From Phycomyces nitens (lineage: Eukaryota; Mucoromycota; Mucoromycetes; Mucorales; Phycomycetaceae): a stretch of DNA of 64,000 nt. The translations under genes were made by a program, and so were the position numbers. The stretch spans positions 930,001-994,000 of the forward strand of contig JAHRBC010000004.1 of assembly GCA_022702545.1 (NCBI GenBank), written 5' to 3'. The notes beneath the pieces were generated by a model. The model made no database searches and was not told the DNA's origin. It worked only from the letters and a program-made list of their open reading frames with translations. Each line of letters starts with the position of its first letter. The stretch's first letter is position 1. Shown one piece after another: positions 45,333 to 58,028 of this stretch.

Positions 45333-46872
45333 TTACATAATAGAATATGGTTTTGATACAAGAGGTAGTGCAAGTGAGTCTGAGCCCGCAGCCTTCCACA
45401 TCCACCAAGGCCCTCCGTACTCTTCGTCTCCCCATCGGCCACAAAGACCCATGGGCCAGACGAATCGGCCAGAGTATTCCCAGGTCTCGTCTGATTCGAG
45501 ATAGGATTTCTCCCATGTAATCTGGCCATCTTCGGTGTCGTCTATTAGACCCGAGACCGTAAAAGGGCCGAGATTGTCGATTCCTGTGCCTTCAAAACGG
45601 GTCAGAGGACAGGTACGGAGATGGGTGGAAGGAAAGCTGAGGGTGTCGGTTGTATGTGAGGTCTGGGGATGCAATAAGGAGGCGGAATGTACATGTGGTT
45701 CGAGTGGGACGATGTGGAGGGAAAGGCGAACAGGACCATCGATCCAATCGCCGGTTTGTGGTAAAGAAGTGTCGTCGTCGTTGTCTTGGAAAGAGTAGTA
45801 GCCGATCCACTCGCCTTGGATACGGTCTGCCTCACTGACATAGTGGCTGGATGACCCAAATCCAGTAGACGCATACATGTTCTGAACAGAGCCAAGCATC
45901 GTTTGGGACCCAAGGTATTCGGGCGGACAGACTGCAGATGGGTTACGCTGGAGACGGCGAAGATACTCGACGTCAAAGAGGGCAGACGAGAGGGGGAAGA
46001 GGGGGATGGGTATGCAGCCCGGTATGGCCTGGTATGGTGCTGGATGGTGAGCAAATACGGTGGCAAAAAAGAGGTGGTAGGCTGAGGAAAGAGGGTCTTG
46101 GGCAGGAGAGAATGTGGTTGTTGCGATGATGTCCGTTTCTGGATGATAGGCAATTTTACTGAGCAAAGAGCACACGATCTGGCTCTCGCTGTTATTGTGC
46201 GATCGGAGGGCGTCGGTAAGTTTGAAATCTGCATTATATATACATATATAAAGTCAATAAAGATGATCCCAAGCTTGTTGGATTCTTACCATAGTTGACC
46301 AGCAGCGAGAGGATCGGCAGTATTGTTGCATGATTACTGCCATCGCTATGGACAAATGCGTCCATGGCAGCCACAGGCACATTGTAATGCTGGAGCAGCC
46401 AGACATTTCGATCGTCTAGAGCAACAATGAGCAAGAAAAATAAGGAGGCCAGCCAGTTGGTCTTACCATGTTCGGTCAGCATTTCCCAGACTACTTGCCA
46501 GTCCAGACCCAAGAGCGATGTCTGGCGGGTGGCAGCATAGAGACGACAGGCATGGAGGGCCTTAAATCGCCGGTCCATCAGTGCCTTCCAGTCAATGTGT
46601 CGATCGAGACGGCGGCGGTAAAGCGCTGCAGTATCGAAACGGACATGGAACGCACGGCGCCAAAGGGTCAAGAGGCGCCAGGGATCATGGTGTATGAGAT
46701 GAAAGAGCTCTTTGGACGTCTTTGATAGTTCGATGAGCGATGTAGGATACTCTGTCTGTGAATCGACTGCGACGTAGGACGTGATCTCAAGAATCAGCTC
46801 TTTTGGTAGGCGCAGGAGTCGTGAGCCGGTCGGTGAAGCTTGCTCGAGCCAGATCATGGGCAGACAGGTCAT
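45333..46872 (-). CDS. F-box protein (SCF substrate adaptor), large fungal type
   Basis: Exons 46467..46872, 46290..46415 and 45333..46228 give 475 residues. An F-box-like segment at residues about 17-60 reads LLRLPKELILEITSYVA...PTSLIELSKTSKELFHL, the L-P-x-E-L...I-x-x-Y pattern that binds Skp1. It is followed by a W-R-R-A-F-H-V-R-F-D segment. The C-terminal two thirds are rich in Trp, Gly and Tyr, with IQGEWIGYYSFQDNDDD, VRLSLHIVPL and SGRFVWPMGLCGRWGDEEYG. This beta-rich pattern resembles the ligand domain of fungal F-box proteins that end in GxWG motifs. The substrate is unknown. By family it should feed a protein into SCF ubiquitin ligase. Confidence 0.8.
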
Positions 46873-48089
46873 GAATGAAAGAGAAAGAAATGAACAAGAG
46901 AAAAAGGGATAAGAAAGAGGAATAAAAAGATAAAAAGGGTCTAGAATGCCGGCTGCCTATTTGAGTAAGACTCCACCAAGACTACCCGAATTGTATTCAT
47001 CTTACCACCACACCAATCCATTTTGTCGGCACTCCTTTCTATCCCATGCATTCCCTTTTTTTCTTGTTCTCTGTCTACCAATCGCACCAACTCATAAAAT
47101 ATGCTATTTTGCGCTGTATAATTTATTTATTTATAAAACACAATACAACAAAATTGCCTTTATTGATTAGAGCCGGTAATCGCCATCAAAGTAGCCAAAC
47201 ACTAACTCCCTTACTGGACTGGAGATTTCATTGTCCTCACCTCCTTTTTGTTTCTTTATCAACCGTCGCTTTCTCCGCGACTCTTTTCAACACGCTAAAG
47301 TAGTGTCCTGCGGTTGGTTCTATCCTAGTCAGACCAAGACTAGCATCTTATTGGTCTCGTTTTTAGTTTCTTGCTTTTATCAATCTCTGCTTTATACTAG
47401 GTTTTAAGTTTTGTAATTTGTTGCCATGGTTACTGTCCAAGAAGTATATTTGTAGATATACATTATTATTTTTTAAAATAAAAATAAAAAATAAAAAATA
47501 AATAAAAAATAAAAAATAAATAAATACAAAAACCGCCAATGGTATTGATTGTGAAACCGATCTATCGGAATCGGCCATGACCTGATCAGTACAGAATGTT
47601 ACACACAAAAAGTAGCCGTTGCCATCTCACCCTGAATTTGTACTCCAAAGAGGTTTGAATTTATTTGCCATTAGTAGTTAAAACCATCCCTTGCAAGTCA
47701 CTATTTGCCACACCCAAGGCATTTCTTATTCACTCTATAGATGGAAGTTGTTGATAGAATCATAACAGATATTATAAACAATATACTTGGGATTCTTATT
47801 TGACACTAGTGATTCTCATTGCAATTGCACAGTTGGACAGAGGCTTATATAATTGCCAATGTCTCTCGATACATATATACATGTTTTTTTTTGTCTTTAA
47901 TTCTTGTAACATCTAGTATCCAAATTAACATTGAGTCTCGCGTGAGCCGTTCTATATTTGCCAAAAAGTTATTTATACTCTTCAGGTACATCTTCCGAAT
48001 CCGCCAAATGGTACAAATATTTTTGGAAATAAACGAGTAAAGATCGCAAGCACACCAGCCAAACCATATGTTGGCCATTATAGCCATAA
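46873..48089. other. Intergenic, AT-rich, no gene seen
   Basis: 46873-47400 is the pyrimidine-rich 5' flank of the F-box gene. A block of AATAAAAAAT repeats fills 47474-47523. A 74-codon plus frame at 46946 is hydrophobic and lacks support. 47600-48089 is the 3' flank of the next gene. Confidence 0.4.
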
Positions 48090-49691
48090 TTACTCGCTTG
48101 GACCCCCAGCCAGCTTATCCTTTGGGTTGGTCGATTGTTCTAGTGCCCACGTGCCAAGCGCCCTCTCAAGAGAACCAAAAAGGAGATCCGACTGGACAGA
48201 CACCGCATTGTACATCACCCAATAGACAGCCAGGAAATCACTTTGCAATCCAGCCCAGTCCCATTCCTTGACTAATCCCCATATTTGCTCCATTGCTTTG
48301 GCCAGCAGAGGTGCCTGCGATTCCAACCACCCGCACATGTCCGCCCCCCAGCTCCGGATCCTGTCCAGCAAGAATGCCATGCCCGGCCTGGCCCTCTCAA
48401 ACAGCTCTTGGAACACAGCTATCACTCGCCCGCTCCAGTTAAGCAGCACTATCCACTTCAAGGGCATTACAAGTGTACCAATCTTGTGCCACACATCCAT
48501 CAGAGGCTGCTGTACATACGGATACATTTGGACCCACAAAGGATACAAGTGGTTCTGTAAGACACCAATTGCCATGTATTGCAATCGGTGGTGCGCCTTT
48601 GACAGTCGAGGCAGCAGGTGTTGCACCAATAGAATAACCGTAGGCACCACCATCGTAGTGATCAGATACCCGACCCAGATGTTGATATCCTTGACCAGTT
48701 CTAAACCATCAAGCACAGCCCAGACCACATTGGAGAACATGGTCTGTCGAAAATGTAGCAGTCTGTTGCGGAACCCACGCGATTCGACTATGCTTTCAAT
48801 CCACTCTACACCACGCACAGCCAGTATGCCAGCGATATCCAACACGGGCAGGATTGCTTGTTTGCCCAGCTTGGCCAACACAGGCCAGACATGCCCATAC
48901 ACCCACACTGTTCCTGATTGAATTGTCTTGGTGATCTTGGTAGCGATCCAGCTCGACCCAATGTAGGACACAACATATGGAATCACAGAAGATGCCCATC
49001 GAATGTCTTGCCAGAGAGAAATGGCGCCATAATAACAACCAGTGTAGACCAGCACCAGTATTCTGCTTGCTCGCAAAAGCAACATCTCCAGAGGTTCCCA
49101 TAGCTTTACTAGCATCCTCTTCCAGTCGTCCATGTTGGCAGCAATGTACATGTCACACATATTCCATAGTCCATAAATAGTCATTCCTATTGAATATAGC
49201 CATCCAAATCCTCGTTCTATTCCTGCCACTATTGCCGGCAAGGCGGTCGTGTTGATATACTCGGCACTGTTTCGCAACAGAACACTGCCATTCACATCCC
49301 ACCATTCTTCCAGTCGACTGATTGCCAGTGGAATGGATTCGGTTACGGTTTTGAACAGCCAGTCGTCGATATGCGGCACACTCTGTTCGCACAACCATAA
49401 TATCCAATACACCCCCAGTCGTAACACATCCAACAGTGCACGGCCCACGATATACAAGGCTGCGATAGGCGAGACTAGTATGTAGTGCATCAATGATATA
49501 TTCGCTTCACGTACATCGTCTTTTGGGGATTGAGATTCTGATGAGATTGTTTCTGTAATGTGTTGAATGCCCATCCTCTGTTGTCGCCATCGTGGATAGT
49601 CTTTAGCGAGCCAGAATAGGAAGGCTGTGATTGAACCTATTATAAAGCTCTTTTTTGAAAATAGAATAGACAAAAAGCTTGAGTTTGACAT
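48090..49691 (-). CDS. Intronless 533-aa Trp-rich membrane protein, unknown function
   Basis: One uninterrupted frame from ATG 49691. The first 30 residues contain a hydrophobic anchor (FIIGSITAFLFWLA) ending in basic residues. The rest is a succession of hydrophobic or amphipathic helices rich in Trp, Leu, Ile and Val, for example LVSPIAALYIVGRALLDVL, LVLVYTGCYYGAISLW, IWVGYLITTMVVPTVILLV and LKWIVLLNWSGRVIAVF, separated by short charged turns. Many helices look amphipathic rather than fully membrane-spanning, so monotopic binding to a lipid surface is possible. The tail is hydrophilic. I do not recognise the family. Confidence 0.75.
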   Translation of the reverse strand: MSNSSFLSILFSKKSFIIGSITAFLFWLAKDYPRWRQQRMGIQHITETISSESQSPKDDVREANISLMHYILVSPIAALYIVGRALLDVLRLGVYWILWLCEQSVPHIDDWLFKTVTESIPLAISRLEEWWDVNGSVLLRNSAEYINTTALPAIVAGIERGFGWLYSIGMTIYGLWNMCDMYIAANMDDWKRMLVKLWEPLEMLLLRASRILVLVYTGCYYGAISLWQDIRWASSVIPYVVSYIGSSWIATKITKTIQSGTVWVYGHVWPVLAKLGKQAILPVLDIAGILAVRGVEWIESIVESRGFRNRLLHFRQTMFSNVVWAVLDGLELVKDINIWVGYLITTMVVPTVILLVQHLLPRLSKAHHRLQYMAIGVLQNHLYPLWVQMYPYVQQPLMDVWHKIGTLVMPLKWIVLLNWSGRVIAVFQELFERARPGMAFLLDRIRSWGADMCGWLESQAPLLAKAMEQIWGLVKEWDWAGLQSDFLAVYWVMYNAVSVQSDLLFGSLERALGTWALEQSTNPKDKLAGGPSE

Positions 49692-52600
49692 GATGATATT
49701 TTATGTGTTTGGTAGAAAGTGTGGTACTCTAGACCTGCTATTAAAATTGTACATGTAATGATTGTTAGTGCCAAGACAAATCAACACACAGAATGGCTTG
49801 GTGAGTGACTGGTGTCAGCAAGAGCTTTTGAACATGGCATCTTTACTTCATTTAACCATTAATTAAAATGGTATATACACAAGCGGACTGCGCTTTAAAG
49901 CCCAAGACTTTCTTGGCCTTTATTAGCTTATAAAGAATAGCAAGGGCTGAAACACTGGCGAATTCCAAGGCAAATATGGCCAAGCTTTATTTTATTCAAA
50001 TGTACAAGTAGTCTAGCTAAAGTATATATATATATATATTGAGTTTAAGCTAAAAACGATGCTGTAAGTTCTCAGGATTACAATTGCTATTTATTGAGTA
50101 TAAACACTCCTTGTTGATCAAGAGTCCATATTCTACCCATCAACCCAACCCCTTTGAGTCTCCTATCGATTAACTTAAACGGTTTTCATTACCTTGCAGT
50201 GAATCAATAAAGAAAGTTTTGACCTCTAGGCTAGAAAGAGGTTAAGCTCCCCAAAGGAATCTATGGCTTGTCTATTCATGGTTATATAGAAAAAAGAAAA
50301 AGAAAAACAAGAACCTGGTCTTGTACTTTTATGAATACTACTTTCATTAAGGAGTCTAGTGGTTGGTTTGCTATACCACATCTGGCCAGGTCTCGTTGTG
50401 TTCTAGAGACGTCTTGAAAGGAGCGTTAATCTGTAATATATCTGTACGTCCTGAAGATCCATCACTTCTCGTCACCACTTGAGATTTCTTGACTGTGTAA
50501 CATATTTTATGTGACACACATTCAAGGCACCGGGATTAGTACAAGCTCTTGTACTAAAACCAAAACAGAAACGACACCATTCAAGAAGGTTTGTAACCAT
50601 TCACAATATATACATTTTTATTTTCTAAAAGACGTGTATATATATTATTTTCCTCACCCGCGGCATCTCGGAATAGTATTAATATATCGTGCTCTCACCT
50701 TGTTTTGACCCTAAAATAAAAAATTCCCCTTTCCATAAAGGCTCTATAAGCTGTATTACAAAAAATAGACTATATGGTGTAGCAAGAGTTATAATTCTAT
50801 GGGCGTAAATAGGAACCAACCTCTTTGGGGATAGAAATAATAATACTAAAAAATACTATCGACAACCAAAAAGGAGCCCTTTAGATTTAGGAACCTGGGA
50901 ATTAGAAGAGCTACTGAGTTCCTGATCTCAGACCAATAGAGACTTTTGTTGTTTATTATTGCCGTCTACACCAAGCCAATAATTATTTCTATTTTATTTT
51001 GGTATATGCTGTGCTTCCAGGCTACCATTCGAGACTATCGCCTTGATGACTTTCTTAAAGTTTTGGCAAGCACTTTGTAAGGATTGCTAACAATCTGACA
51101 AGATATGATGTAACTTTGTCCCATATTGCTTTGCGGTTACTAAACTAAAGTAACCCAGAGCTATTCAAAGATGTACAGTATTCCATCACTGTTACTCCTT
51201 CTACAATCTCGAGCAAATGGTACCCAAGTCTTGCAAAAAGTGAGCAAGAAAAGTACTCTTGATCAAAATATTATTAAACAACTGCAGACTAGAAACAATC
51301 TTCTTGAGAGGATTATTAATACAACATGGACACGTTTAACTTTATGCTCTAATGATCTCAAGAATGATTAAAGAAAAACCCTATCAAACCAAACAACTCC
51401 TGCTTGGGTTACACTTGGGCTACAAATATACTAGGCATTGTCTCTCAAGCTTAATTAAAGTACATCAAAAGACAATGTTGCACCCCATCAATCATAAAGT
51501 CCCAAGATGATAAAAGTCTAATCTGATAAAAAGAATGGCAAGGGTAAATTTCCAAGGGAAAAAATATGATATCTATATATTCAACATGTAACTTTTCAGT
51601 AATACTTGGTCAGACCATTTAAACTTGAAAGATATGAATATCAAAATGTGGATTTATTAAAGAATAAACCAAATGGTATTAGTGCCTTGAACGGCAAGAA
51701 TTGTCTACCGACTTGTTCTCACTAAGCCTAGGACAAGTTTAATACTTTTATATTATTATACTTTTTCCATTGCAGCCATTTTAAATCTTCTAGATTTTCA
51801 ATTAGGCCTTGTACTCATCTTTATCTCGAGGACCCACTAGATACACTCAATTAGATCAAGTCAGGACCTTTAGTAGGCCAGTTCTAAGCACTTTTTATTA
51901 CATGACACTCTTTCTAACATTTTCAAAACGGCATGTCCACTCGCATTATATTTTTTGGAGCATAAACGCCCTATCCTGTTACTCTGACAGATTTTGACCA
52001 CAAACAAGAAAATTCTTGGCCAAAGTATTGACAAACCTGTCTTGGTTTACTACAGGAACACCAAAAGTTTAATTCAACTTGCCCATAGGCAATTCTAGGC
52101 CACAACACTGTCTTTGCCTTATTTCTTTAAATGTATAATATGTGTGTTTTTTTTTATTGGCCATTTGCCCAAATGACATGATCATTGACCACATTGCAGT
52201 CTAGTCTACTTGTATCTGTTTTCCAAGCCTGTCCATAAGCTACAATATAAGGGTCAAGCCCAAGGTTCTAGAGACAGCTGATTATTGTTGCTCCACAATC
52301 AAGAATCATCTTTAATTCCAATCTTGGCTGAATGAAAGTACCTAATTCCACCATACTTGTGCTCATCATGGTTATAAGTAATAACTATGACTATTGCCTG
52401 ATGAGAATGATGGTTTCGTGTTTGAGCCGATTAACAAAATATTATTATTAGTAGTATTATTATTATTTACTATTTTTGTGATAGGTCGAATCTTTCTTAT
52501 GCCAGAGTGTAAAAGTTGTTGGGCCAAAAAACTTTTGTGCTTGATAAGGCTGTCGCACAATGATTGCTAGCTTCATTCTTATATAAGCATATTAGCTCTG

Positions 52601-53429
52601 TGAATCCTCCAACTCATTTTCACCGCTGTATTCTTGCATTTCAAAATGAGCAACCGTATTTTCTATAATAGGGAGTTATTTTGTTATTTAGTACGGTTGT
52701 CATGGAGATATGATCCATATATCATTGATGAGCGCGTGCAAGCTCTGGAAACAGTTGGTCCTTTCATGGCATGTGTGGGTAAAATGTGTGTGTTTTTTTT
52801 CACAAACCAGAATCTGCTGCTATAATCTTCATCAAGCCAACAATGAAGAGACATCCAATATCTTAAACTCAAACAATCTCAAACAGTTTATCTTTCATTC
52901 TTGTGGATATTTACAAAATTCAAATCATTTCTTTAGCCTCATTAACCACTTTTTACAGGAAAACAGATACGAAAAAAAAAATGAAAAATACATATTTCCC
53001 CTGTCAAATTATTGATGGTCCAGTAAAATGTTGATTTTAAAGAGTATATTACAAGCTATTGATGGATCTTATATATATCTGAGTGTCTTGGGTACATATT
53101 CCGAGTTAAAATGACAAGGTATATGAATAACATTTGTTGTAAAGTATCCAAAGTACTACTAACAAACGTCAATAAAATAATGAACAAGATTAATCTTGCA
53201 TGATCCAATGACTTAGCTAATGAAATTCATTCAAGCTACTCTTGACTAACAATACGAATCCAAGCCATTTTATTATAATTTGTTTTTGCATTTTGAATTA
53301 TTCCGGACAACTGTCAAGTAATTATTTCACATGGTTTACGCAATACTTGTATGGTCAAGTATATTATAAATACAGATTTATATTGAGGATAAACTAGATA
53401 AAGCCACTGAAGTACATTGTTACTATAGC
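49692..53429. other. AT-rich gene desert, no gene seen
   Basis: About 3.7 kb of A/T-rich DNA with only short frames. A 66-codon plus frame at 51171 (VLQKVSKKSTLDQNIIKQL) has helix-like composition but no support. TATATATATATAT occurs near 50025 and ATTATTAGTAGTATTATTATT near 52442. Confidence 0.45.
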
Positions 53430-54485
53430 AGTAGATTGTGTATATAAAAGTAATCTCCATTGGAATCTACTACATTATAACTAGACTTTTTCTTATATTT
53501 GAAAAAAAAAAATAGGAAAAACAGTGGAAATGAAAAAAGAAGAAGAAAGGCGATTGGATTAGCATGAGAGCTAGTGATTTGCTACAGACATGAAGAATCT
53601 ATATTATTGTTTTGAGTGTAGAAACCCAGTAGACACTATAAAGATCCTATTACCATAAAAGGCAGGCAAAGCGTTGCACGTATTTCTTAATTTTCTATAC
53701 CGTGTAATATACTGGGGTATGGCTTGGCTGGTTAAGGCGTTGGATTTCCAAGGTCCAGGTCCGGGGTTTGATTCCCGGGCTTGGAAATTGGGGAAGTGAA
53801 AATTCTTAATCAGCTATGTCGTACGTCGGGGCAGTACCTGGGACTTTGTCAGAGATCCCGGCTTGGACTTCGGTGGCTACGAAGATTCCAATATGGCAGA
53901 CCAAATCAGTACTGTTTTGTTTTTAATTTAAATTTTTATTTGTCGTTTTAGATCTAGGTTGTTCTTCCAATGCTATAATACAGTCAATATTGGTCAACCC
54001 CACTGGGAACCGTAAACGAGGATAGAAAGATATATGCTTTTTTATTCAATGAAATATTGTCCTCTTTTATATCTTTTCTAAACCTACTCAGCCATCATAA
54101 ATGTCTGACACTTTGGTGGCCTCAAAGGTTCCAATCTACTGGGAAGGAGAGCTTAGTAGAGTACTGTTATTTTTTATTTTTCAAATTTATTTATTAGGGG
54201 GTTTCATTGATTTTTATTTTCCAAGTTTTATCTGTTGGTCATCAAGACTTTGAAAATATGTTATTGAACCCCCTTTTTTTAATCGTTCTTAGTATTCTAT
54301 CTAAAGAGTATTTGTATGATGCCAAATAGCTGTTTCGAATTATTCAAATGTCATTGTAGTTAACATCTCTGTTGTATAATAGTAGACTATCGCTTGGTAT
54401 GAGATGTATGAGTGCTTGGTGTATAACTTATTCAGACATTAGCTTACCATGCATTTGCAAAGAGTAGCCAGAGATCGGTTGAAGA
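53430..54485 (+). repeat. Third copy of the arm plus module Y
   Basis: Matches the reverse complement of 36515-37641: the outer arm, tRNA-like unit (A box TGGCTTGGCTGG near 53720, B box changed to GGTTTGATTCC), the GTCGTACGTCGGGGCAGTACC block and then, without a break, module Y. It is more diverged than the two arms are from each other and lacks part of the ATTTTATTTT run. Confidence 0.88.
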
Positions 54486-55451
54486 GTTTGGGCTTTATTC
54501 AGCTGGGTGTGTATATCTCAAGGTACAAAACCACGGAGCTTGGTTACACTTTTAGACTGGTATTGAATAGTCATTCAAACTCGGTAACGGAGTACAATAT
54601 TACAACTGCATTGTCCAAAAGTTACACTTCTTTACTGCTTTTACGTGGATTGTTTTATTGCTTTCCTTTACATGCTTTATTAAGGGTTTGTATTGGATTA
54701 TGTCACAGGCTCCCAGAATTACACATGATATAAGTAATAACGAGACATTTAATTGGCCAACCCAGGCTCGCGTCATCATAGCAATCAAAATAATAATCAT
54801 AAGTAAACCTTTGGTGTGGGAAGAAACAAGACGCCTTTTTTTCCCACTCACCTTCTACTTTGACACGCTGATCCGGTAAGTAATGTAGTACTCTAATGAG
54901 CTGAATGCTACATAATTTTTGTTCATTGGTTTGCAATGACTAACATATTGATACGCGGACTTTGTTTTTAACCACTTTTTACTTGAACTACTCTGTCAAT
55001 GTAAGTAATGTCAAGAGTCAAAACATCCCAATTCAAAACTCATAAACTTTTATTCAATAGTATGCTCCTCCCTGGTTCTGCCTATAAGACCTCCCTGCCT
55101 TGGACTTGATAACTCGCTATCAAGTAAGCCTCTTGTAAAGACGGTTGCGATGCAAATCAAAACTGTCAAACAAAACACCTTTCAGGCATTGGTCTGAAAT
55201 CGGCCGGCAAGAAACCCTGTTCTGTCTTGATTCCTTCTAGTCTGGAACCTGGCTGGACTCTAGGTCGAGTCCAGTCATGAAGAGGTGCAGAATAGGTGGG
55301 AGCCATCGGGCGCCAATGAGATACCACCACTCTTCATGACAGGCCAAAATGATGCAACTTTCGTTGGCAACAGATGGGGAAGTTCAATGACTCGAGACAG
55401 TTCAGTCGCCTTGAGATTGGCATCCGAGCGTTTCAGTGACGAAGCTATCTC
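54486..55451. other. Spacer between repeat modules
   Basis: Mixed sequence. 54600-54900 is AT-rich. From about 55080 it is less AT-rich and may be the 5' extension of module X that is missing from the copy at 34784. No gene is seen. Confidence 0.35.
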
Positions 55452-56425
55452 TTGGCAACCAAACCAACTCAGCCTGTGCGAGAGGCACTTCTGTGTCTGG
55501 GGTATGGCTGTCTTCTCAAGTTGGGACATTCAATTCCAAAGCCTGAGTAGGGATTTCAGCCCTGAGTCTGGTACATGGCCGTTGCGATACCTGGCCAATC
55601 TCTTGCTGTCCGGCAATCAATATTGTGACAGTGTATAAAGTCATACTTTATTCAAGCCTCCAATCTCTCGTGGTCGGTTAATGGAACCAGGTGCTGCGAA
55701 GATGTGCTTGTCAGGATTTTGGCTGAACGTCTTTAGGCCATTATCTTGCGCTGGAAACAATGTTCAATTCTCGCCCGTAGCCCCCCTGGGCTACAAGACT
55801 ATATTGATCGTTCTTGGTTGTACTACTCTAGTAGTTATACCCAAGAGCACTTTGATAATGTTAATCCAGAGAATGTAAAATCGCGTTTAGATGAAACGAA
55901 AGAGGCGGGGTCTCGTAACTGAATATAGCCTTTGTTGCTTAAAACAGTGAGGAATAGCCCTAGTCTTTTGAATTTTGTTGTTCTTTTGAACATCCCGTCT
56001 CGGTCTATAGTTGACTTTTGGTTGACTTGACAGGTGGTTTTCCGGCCTTGGTTGGAAGACCGTGAGTTCGAATCTCACAGAGACTTTTAGATAGTTTTAT
56101 TTTCTAAATATTCCTTTCTTTGTTTGATGTAATATTCATACAGACTCATACCAAGATTAAGGTCAATTGATTTAAACCTCAAAAAATAAAGAGTCAGTAC
56201 CATAATCTTTTTATTTTTACTTTTAATGGTACTTTCCTTGTTTGAATCATCATGTCCCAACAAAACAACAACGCACTCCTTGATAGATAAAAAGAGCTTT
56301 TAGCTTATCAAAGAGGACTTATAATCAGTGGAACTCGTAAGAGTGGATCATCACTAGCTATATCAGAGGAAAACGACACACCCTTACAAACAGTATACAC
56401 ACCAATCAAAAGATGGAGATATATG
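55452..56425 (+). repeat. Second copy of module X with the start of the Tc1 frame
   Basis: Aligns with 34784 to about 35765, including the 88-nt tRNA-like unit (55997-56084, T arm intact, TTTT after it) and the ATG-CAACAAAACAACAACG start of the Tc1 frame. The similarity ends near 56425, before the catalytic part. Confidence 0.85.
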
Positions 56426-58028
56426 GTGATGATGAAGAAACAGTTATAACTATCACAATTATATTTACACAATAAGGTATACTGAAATACGGTATTAAAC
56501 ATAATCAGAACTTTATAATATTTTATCATGTAATACATTAAAAGAAAATAAAACTGGTAGGTGAATACGTTCATGGGATTCAAATCATGTCAACTGGAAA
56601 AACATAGTATATACACATATTCAAATAACTCTTAATATTCCTAATACTGACATTAAAGCCCTGAATACTAGGTCTACTCAAGCTACAATGAAAATAGGCC
56701 GTCTAGTTGAATGAATCAAAATTCCTGATAACTGGAGAGATATACACATCGCAGCTAATCTTTGGGTACTCATTACTAATAGCATTGACAAGTTAGCATC
56801 TCAGGAACAGATATACACCATATGTATACTTTACAGTGATACAGTGATATCCAATCATTATGACAGGGACTTTAAGCACACGGAAATTTGAATAATAGTA
56901 TATAAACACCCATAATATTCTTCCTTTAGTAATTAGCACTCACAGTATTCTCATTTCTCTTGAATATACTAACAAATGCAAACACTTCGCCTTCAATTGG
57001 GTTTACTAAAATTACCGATTAGCTTTTATAAAAAAGTGTCAGTTGGAATTTATAAAACTGTCATTAGGTTATTCAAAACAGTCATTTAACACCATGAGTA
57101 CTGGGTTCTAATGCTGGCCGAGGCCAAAGAGCGATGACATATATATATTATTTGATGATACAGAGATTTTGGCTATGTTACCATCAATTCTTTATTGAAA
57201 CGAAAATTTTCAAATAAAATAGTTGTCATTGCTATTCTTTAGTCTTTATTATTGATAAACAAGTGATATATAATAATTTAGGAAAATGGAGGGACGGAAC
57301 AGCCATAATCTCTGTCTTTTCAAATAATAGGTATAGGCCATTGGCCAACATCATCAGAACATCTGGAATAAATTGAGTAATATTATGCGTCAAGGTAAAA
57401 CAAACCTAAAAGATTAGAACAGTTGAGAGTGGCTCCGACAAAAGAGTGTGCGAATATAAGAGAGTATCGAACGGGTATTGTTCTCATTGACAATATATTA
57501 TTTGCTTTCAGAAAATATAAAGCTAGGTCTATCATATGTTAAATGTATAAGCTATCCTTTATAATTATATATTCCTAGATGGATTGCTTGTATACATGAA
57601 GAATAAGATCAATTCAAAGACATGCCTTTCATTTACACCTCTTGACAGAACTTACAATCGCTCAATATTTAAAATCAAGTTGTCTAATAGACGCCATTAC
57701 AGTGTACATGTATTAATTTCCATGGTTCCCAATGTTATTCTGAGCTGATTATTAGATGGAAATGGATCCTCTCATATAATTCTTTATAAATGTTTCTATT
57801 CTATTTCATCAATTCTCCTTGGAAAATCAGTCCATGCTTGAGACAATGGCCTATCATAGTCTATGATTTCGTCTCTTGATTGTTTGCACACTATGGATAC
57901 TTACACCAAGCTTAATTAACATTGATCGATCCAACTTTACAAAGCTTGCTTCCATCTGACCAAAGAAAAAACGCGTCACAATAGAGTAAGCTTCCTTGGT
58001 AAGCACCACAACCAAATCTATAATCACC
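56426..58028. other. AT-rich region and promoter of the PAM2-Alba gene
   Basis: A/T-rich, no frame with support. The last 150 bp have mixed composition with CTTGGTAAGCACCACAACC ahead of the ATG, plausibly a leader. Confidence 0.4.

Noticed and set aside
46946..47170. 74-codon plus frame
   Set aside because: Low-complexity Tyr/Phe/His composition in a promoter region, without homology or splice signals.
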